Shown piece after piece: positions 59,301 to 64,000 of a stretch of DNA of 64,000 bases (positions are counted from its first letter, which is position 1; the number at the start of each line of letters is the position of its first letter). The notes under the pieces are model-generated. The model did not search any database and had not been told where the DNA came from. It saw only the letters and a list, made by a program, of their open reading frames with translations. Source of the stretch: Glandiceps talaboti (taxonomy: Eukaryota; Hemichordata; Enteropneusta; Spengelidae). The stretch spans positions 5,735,001 through 5,799,000 of the forward strand of contig NC_135555.1 in assembly GCF_964340395.1 (NCBI RefSeq). Reading direction: 5' to 3'. A program made the position numbers and the translations under genes.

Positions 59301-61366
59301 GGAATATCAAAACATTATTACAGCGTGGTTCAATGTTAAACCTCTATTTTGCGTCAGGTGGCAATGTTTGGTAAGACACACAGTGTTTCCTAAATGGTTG
59401 TTTTCCTTGTGTAAAGGCTCAAAATACAATAACGTTGTGACTTGAACATATTTGCCCTACCTGTATCTAAAACACACACAAGAATGCGATACATTTGTAG
59501 TTAAGACTCATGTGATATTTTCCCAAGGAAAACAACAATCTAAGATATACTACATGTTCCTGTTGTCCAAGTTGCAAGAATTGTCCTGTACAAATGAGAA
59601 GCCAGAGTATCTCCATTCCATTCTCGCAAACCAGAGTTATTATTTCTATCACTACATTGTTGCCGGAAAACAGGCCGTGGTTTGCGACGATGCTCCATTC
59701 ATCAATATTAGAATCAATTTCCCATCTGTCTCGGTATCGTAAGCATTGAAATGTAAAGTTAACAATGAGTGAACTCTCTTCGTTCTGTTTCCCTACACTA
59801 ATTAACTTATATGTTATATAGTGATATTGTACCGTCCATTGTGCGTGTCAAATCCTCGGATGTCAAATTTAAACTGTCAAAACTAGGAAACTGTCTGATT
59901 CGATTTACTCCCATGAGTGTTAATCTAAATATGAAATATGACTGGTCAGCTTTACATGTTTACATGTTTACATGTTTTATGCATAAATGTCATTCGAGAT
60001 ATCGTAAAATCTCAACTATCATATCACTTTGTAGGCTACTCCGATGATCTAAATTTTTTTTATTCTAGTCGATTTACCTCTACTGCATGTGCTGCCACTG
60101 GTGGCGCCAGATTACGTCACCCCCACCCCCTGGACATATTAAACTTTTTGTATTCATACAACTTCTTTCTTCTATTCTCACAGGATGGATCTCTGAAAAT
60201 CATAGACAGAAAGAAACACATCTTCAAACTAGATCAGGTAAGCCATTATAATTAGTTGTCTTAGCAAAGTAGTTCTGTCAAGACTTGTACGCTAACATAC
60301 CGCCCTCCACGTCTAAAAGATGATGCCTGATCTCATGATCAATGTGTCCGTCATAACCAGTAATTTACACGACTGATTTTTATACAGGGTGAGTACATCG
60401 CTCCAGAAAAGATTGAGAACGTCTACACACGAAGCCAGTTCATCGCACAGATATTTGTACATGGAGATAGCCTGCAGGTCAGTAAAACACGAATACTAGT
60501 AAATATCTCACAACCAATTTTATTGCGACAGCTCTTGTAAAAAGACCCGGATTGACTTGAACTTTCTATGGAATTTTTTAAAAGTTAAATGTTTATCAGA
60601 CGACAGTTATTTCTCAATTCAACACTTGTTCTGAAACATTAGCAATGATTGTTTCAATACCTTCAAGTTATTTATCAAGCATGATGTAATGTCACTAGTT
60701 ATATTACGCCATTTTGTTCTCAGAGATATCTCGTTGCTGTGGTGACACCCGATCATGAAAACTTGGCTGACTGGGCCAAATCGAAAGGGTTGTCGGGAAC
60801 TATTGACGAACTGTGTGGAAACAAGGTAGGGTATTCCCTAGAAACTAAGATCTTTGTACGAACATGATTTACATAACAAACGTAGAAGAAGTGTTGTTGA
60901 AATAAAAAACGTTTTGGATTATTGAGATGTACCATTTCGATACATGATACATGTCAATGAACCACTTTTCAATGTTACTCTGGGTTTTTTTCTGACAGGT
61001 TGTCAAGGACGCCATCTTGAAGGATCTTGCTCAACTTGGTAAGACCTCGGGACTAAAAGGTTTCGAACAGGTAGGTTAACAATATGATTTTTCTGAAAAT
61101 TTGGAAACATGGTGACAGCGTCAAGTGTCCTATACACTGTAGCAGAGTTCCCGCCATTTAACTATTATATTTCATAATCGTATTACTACATTCCCTCTCT
61201 ACAGGTGAAAGATATCTACGTGTCGTCGGAACAATTTAGCATCGAGAACGGTTTGATGACACCAACGTTCAAAATCAAGAGACTGGAACTCCGAAAGCGC
61301 TTTGCGCAGAGTATTGAAGACATGTACAATAACCTGAACTGCATGAAAGAAACACATAAATCGTGA
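50331..61366 (+). CDS. long-chain acyl-CoA synthetase (ACSL1/5/6 type)
   Basis: Twenty-one exons: 50331-50375, 51608-51725, 52128-52195, 53353-53454, 53877-53976, 54871-55043, 55490-55522, 55792-55843, 55995-56068, 56382-56459, 56932-57066, 57809-57891, 58054-58108, 58223-58318, 58616-58777, 59106-59222, 60184-60237, 60388-60477, 60724-60825, 60999-61070, 61205-61366. They join to 656 codons. It activates long-chain fatty acids to acyl-CoA via an acyl-AMP intermediate (EC 6.2.1.3). Motifs: the AMP-binding P-loop YTSGTTGDPKGAM, split by an intron; [16 protein letters not shown]; and the fatty-acid signature [10 protein letters not shown]...[20 protein letters not shown], with catalytic-domain Lys residues. 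The C-terminus [17 protein letters not shown] is typical. The start [15 protein letters not shown] aligns just after the membrane anchor of vertebrate ACSL1, so the usual N-terminal transmembrane segment is absent here; an in-frame TAG at 50286 closes the upstream frame. Alternative first exons are possible. Confidence 0.95.
51297..51560. repeat. (GTAT)n with GTAC blocks, then (GTTT)n
   Basis: About 260 bases of GTAT, interrupted by GTAC blocks near 51321-51360 and 51425-51440 and ending in GTTT. It sits in intron 1 of the acyl-CoA synthetase gene and ends about 50 bases before exon 2. Confidence 0.97.
54371..54458. repeat. (GTTT)n tract, intronic
   Basis: GTTT units interrupted by a short GT run and TTCG steps, in intron 5 of the acyl-CoA synthetase gene. 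Confidence 0.9.
57396..57429. repeat. short palindromic dispersed element
   Basis: CTCAGACCACTATT and AATAGTGGTCTGAG arms, intronic in the acyl-CoA synthetase gene; same family as 6887-6923 and 38218-38253. Confidence 0.75.
57639..57745. repeat. (CAGT)n array
   Basis: About 25 CAGT units with a few substitutions, in intron 11 of the acyl-CoA synthetase gene. Confidence 0.95.
58335..58412 (+). repeat. partial duplicate of the preceding exon's 3' end, in the intron
   Basis: TGAACGAGTTATG (58335-58347) and CGATGTGCCCTTGG (58389-58402) repeat two adjacent pieces of the exon ending at 58318, with about 40 extra bases between them. The copy has no matching donor and is not likely to be spliced in. 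Confidence 0.6.
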
Positions 61367-61727
61367 TTGGTTGTTTGGTCGATATACAGGTGCACATCAA
61401 CCTAAAATGCATAATATAATAACACACACTGTGTGATTGGTTGTTGGATACAAATCAGCATTGAAGTGCTAGCATGTCGCAGTTAATATTCTAATATATC
61501 CATCTAGTAAGTCATTGGTTAGTCGGGTCATATGGTTATCGGTGATTGGTTTAATACCAGGTTAGTAACTATTCAGTCCAGTCCGTCAGTGATGGGTTCT
61601 TGACTTGAATATGAAAGTTAATTCGATATTACTTGATACAACATGTAGTGTTCTGGTGTTCATCTATATCCCTAATATTGTTATCTTTACAGACTGTTAA
61701 AACACCACTTCGCAAGCTAAAAAGCAA

Positions 61728-61733
61728 AATAAA
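61728..61733 (+). promoter_or_regulatory. candidate polyadenylation signal AATAAA
   Basis: Lies about 360 bases after the acyl-CoA synthetase stop codon; one of a few possible signals downstream. Confidence 0.3.
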
Positions 61734-61739
61734 TGTCAA

Positions 61740-62719
61740 AGAATTATGGCACAGTTTCAACTCTAAAGTAACCTAACTGCCTGAACATATTTCATTCCAA
61801 AAATCTTCATGCTACGACATTTTCTTTTCAACTATGAACTTATGTTCACTTACACGACAACCTTCAACCTACAAAAAAGATTTTGGCCATATAGAACAGC
61901 AAAAAGAGAGATAGAACGTTACTTTGATCACATGGTGAGCAGTCACTTTGGTAAATCTTACTCTGTAACAGGTACACAGACGGACAGTTATTGTGACAAA
62001 GATAAAACGAAACCACTATATGAGTGGCTAAATATTTCTTTATTTCTCAAAAAACGTGTCCTTAATGAAGTTATTTTGAAAATATCAAACTCATCGGTCG
62101 AGATATTCGTAATATTTCCAGTCTTCTAGACTCGTATCCAAGGGTTCTTGCTACTATGCAAGAGCCCTATTTCAGTCCGCGAGATTTGAGATGTTTACCA
62201 ATATGAAAAGTTCATTTTAAAAACTTTACTTTACATGCAAAAGAGATCGGACTAAGTCTGTATCGCATCTTACAAGAGATATGTCTTCTAATTTGAGTAC
62301 ACAAATGTCCTTCCTTCAGACGATAGTAGTAATATTGGTTCCCTATTAAAAAGTGCAATAATACGGCTTAGCTTTAAAGACCTGCATCCGTTGGCGTTTG
62401 TATATGTCACATACTAGTATATTACACACACGGACGATGAAATGTCAAAATATATGAAAATTTCTCATAAAATCTCCAAAGAATCATTTTATAGCTTTAT
62501 GAAATTTTGAAATTTAATTCTTGAAATCTAGGCAGGTGACGTCATAAATCGTACGCATAAATTGCCAATCCGTTGTCAAGATGGTGAAATGTGTTTCACG
62601 TACGTCCTTGTGATGTTAAAGTTGTCCTATGCAAATTAAGTCAATGTTATCATTCTACTTATTACAAAATACAAATTTATCTATATTATTGTACGGTTGT
62701 GTGTATTGTTATGTTACCC
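61740..62719. other. downstream flank, nothing recognised
   Basis: A 106-codon frame at 61809-62129 has no family resemblance and is AT-biased; I regard it as 3' UTR or spacer. Confidence 0.4.
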
Positions 62720-62768
62720 TGACACTGGTTGTCATGACAATGGTTGTCATGACACTGGTTGTCATGCC
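62720..62768. repeat. 16-bp tandem repeat, three copies
   Basis: GACACTGGTTGTCATG, with one copy reading GACAATGG, three times in tandem. Confidence 0.85.
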
Positions 62769-64000
62769 ATGTTTTTGTTATTTCATTGAAGGATAGTAGC
62801 TAATAAATATGGTGTGGTTGAAAATCAAAATGGTAGTCGAGTCCGTTATTTGCACTATTACACAATCTTTCCTTTCCCCCACTTTAAACCTACACTCGCT
62901 ATAACCAGGGTATTATTTTTGTCGATCAGGCAACCAACAATATATTCACAAAAAATTGTTAAAATACCGATACGTGATTGTACATGTTCATTTGCGGTCG
63001 ATTTTATCCATATGTTGTACAGTAACAGGTTGAAATTGTGATCACGTTGCTGTTTTAAGGTACGGACTCCAAAATTTAATTTACTGGATTTGTTGTACTA
63101 CTCGGTATATTATGTATACAGATATATAGATGCACAACTGCGTTTAGTCACAGGGGATTCAATACTGTTCAGGGTGTACTATATGACCATTAAGTCGTTA
63201 TATCTAATAAAAAAAAAGTTTCAAAAAGCAATCTAGTTGCAGCTAGTGCAATTTTAGTGACACAGTCTATAACTTGGATCCAAATTACAATGAGAGTCCC
63301 TAACGCATTCTAGTTAAATGTGTGTGTGTGTGTGTGTGTGTTTGTTTTTTTGGGGGGAGGGGGTAATGGATGTAGAAAATTACAATTATAATTATTTTTA
63401 TTCGTTACTGCTCATCAGTAACATACAAAACCAAACAAACATTTACATGACTGTAGACAAGGTATTGTGTACTAATTATTCTCTGAAAAAACCGGCAAAG
63501 ATTCTGTCAAGAGCGGATTTGTAGCTGTGACAACACACCTTACTATATGATGGGTATGGTAAATGGTATAAAATGTAATATATTGCAATGAACCTTTCGG
63601 TGACGGTTTGTTGGGATTTACTCTGTGAGGGGTAGTAATTATTACACTGAGTCCATACTTGTAAATGAATACATAATTTTAATATTTGAGTATTGACAAT
63701 TAATATGATAGTAAAAAACAAACAAAAACAAAATAGTCTTAATTTATAGTACATATCGCCAATGGCGTTGCAGCACACGTGGGTTTTTTATCTGTGTTTT
63801 TATAGAAGTCCAAAAAGCAATTATCTCAGATTGAAATTAAATTATGAAAACATTATGAAAAGTGGCAAAGTTTACAGAAATTATCGAAAGCCTGTACCCA
63901 GGACTGTGGTTTGTAGTATAGTTGTGCAGTTGTTATGAATGTAGCCATGGTTGATATGCGCTTGAAAATTCTCAGTTTCCAATGCCCATGCTTTAAATAC
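62769..64000. other. right end of window, nothing recognised
   Basis: Contains a short (GT)n tract at 63318-63342. No exon or RNA gene could be supported. Confidence 0.4.

Noticed and set aside
61809-62129. 106-codon frame downstream of the acyl-CoA synthetase
   Set aside because: No recognisable domain, low-complexity AT-rich composition; treated as 3' flank.

Overview
This is a gene-poor, intron-rich, AT-rich stretch of animal nuclear DNA. Short exons have clean GT-AG borders, and the non-coding part is full of di-, tri- and tetranucleotide microsatellites, minisatellites and small inverted-repeat elements. The gene content (DEG/ENaC channels carrying fucolectin-like, PAN and LDL-A modules, tandem RING/B-box/FN3/SPRY TRIM genes, an SH2D2A-type adaptor, a long-chain acyl-CoA synthetase) points to a marine invertebrate bilaterian such as a lancelet, hemichordate or lophotrochozoan. 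I cannot name the species from sequence alone.

Layout. 1-8.1 kb, plus strand: the 3' part of a DEG/ENaC channel gene; 14 exons can be joined in one continuous frame for 586 codons, and the 5' exons lie left of the window. 8.1-11.8 kb: microsatellites and a 5'-truncated 5S rRNA copy. 11.85-14.77 kb, plus: the first part of a second DEG/ENaC-like gene (TM1 region plus two LDL-A modules) whose remaining exons I cannot find. 16.0-21.9 kb, minus: an adaptor gene with a complete SH2 domain and a proline-rich tail; one intron holds a 3.2-kb satellite of 37/39-bp units. 22-26 kb: foldback elements and a dispersed repeat. 26.1-26.7 kb, minus: a short RING/B-box exon. 27.8-29.9 kb: a non-autonomous element with about 44-bp terminal inverted repeats. 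31.1-36.5 kb and 37.4-43.8 kb, minus: two tandem TRIM genes with the same seven-exon plan; an intron of the second contains a Mutator-like element with a FLYWCH remnant and a 9-bp target duplication. 44-50 kb: 41-bp and 24-bp tandem arrays. 50.3-61.4 kb, plus: a 21-exon acyl-CoA synthetase gene of 656 codons. 61.4-64 kb: no gene recognised.

The genes are unrelated pathways side by side, not an operon-like unit: two cation channels, a phosphotyrosine adaptor, three putative ubiquitin ligases and a lipid-activating enzyme. The three RING genes form a same-strand local cluster. All exon coordinates were read by eye from splice signals and reading phase, without transcript evidence.
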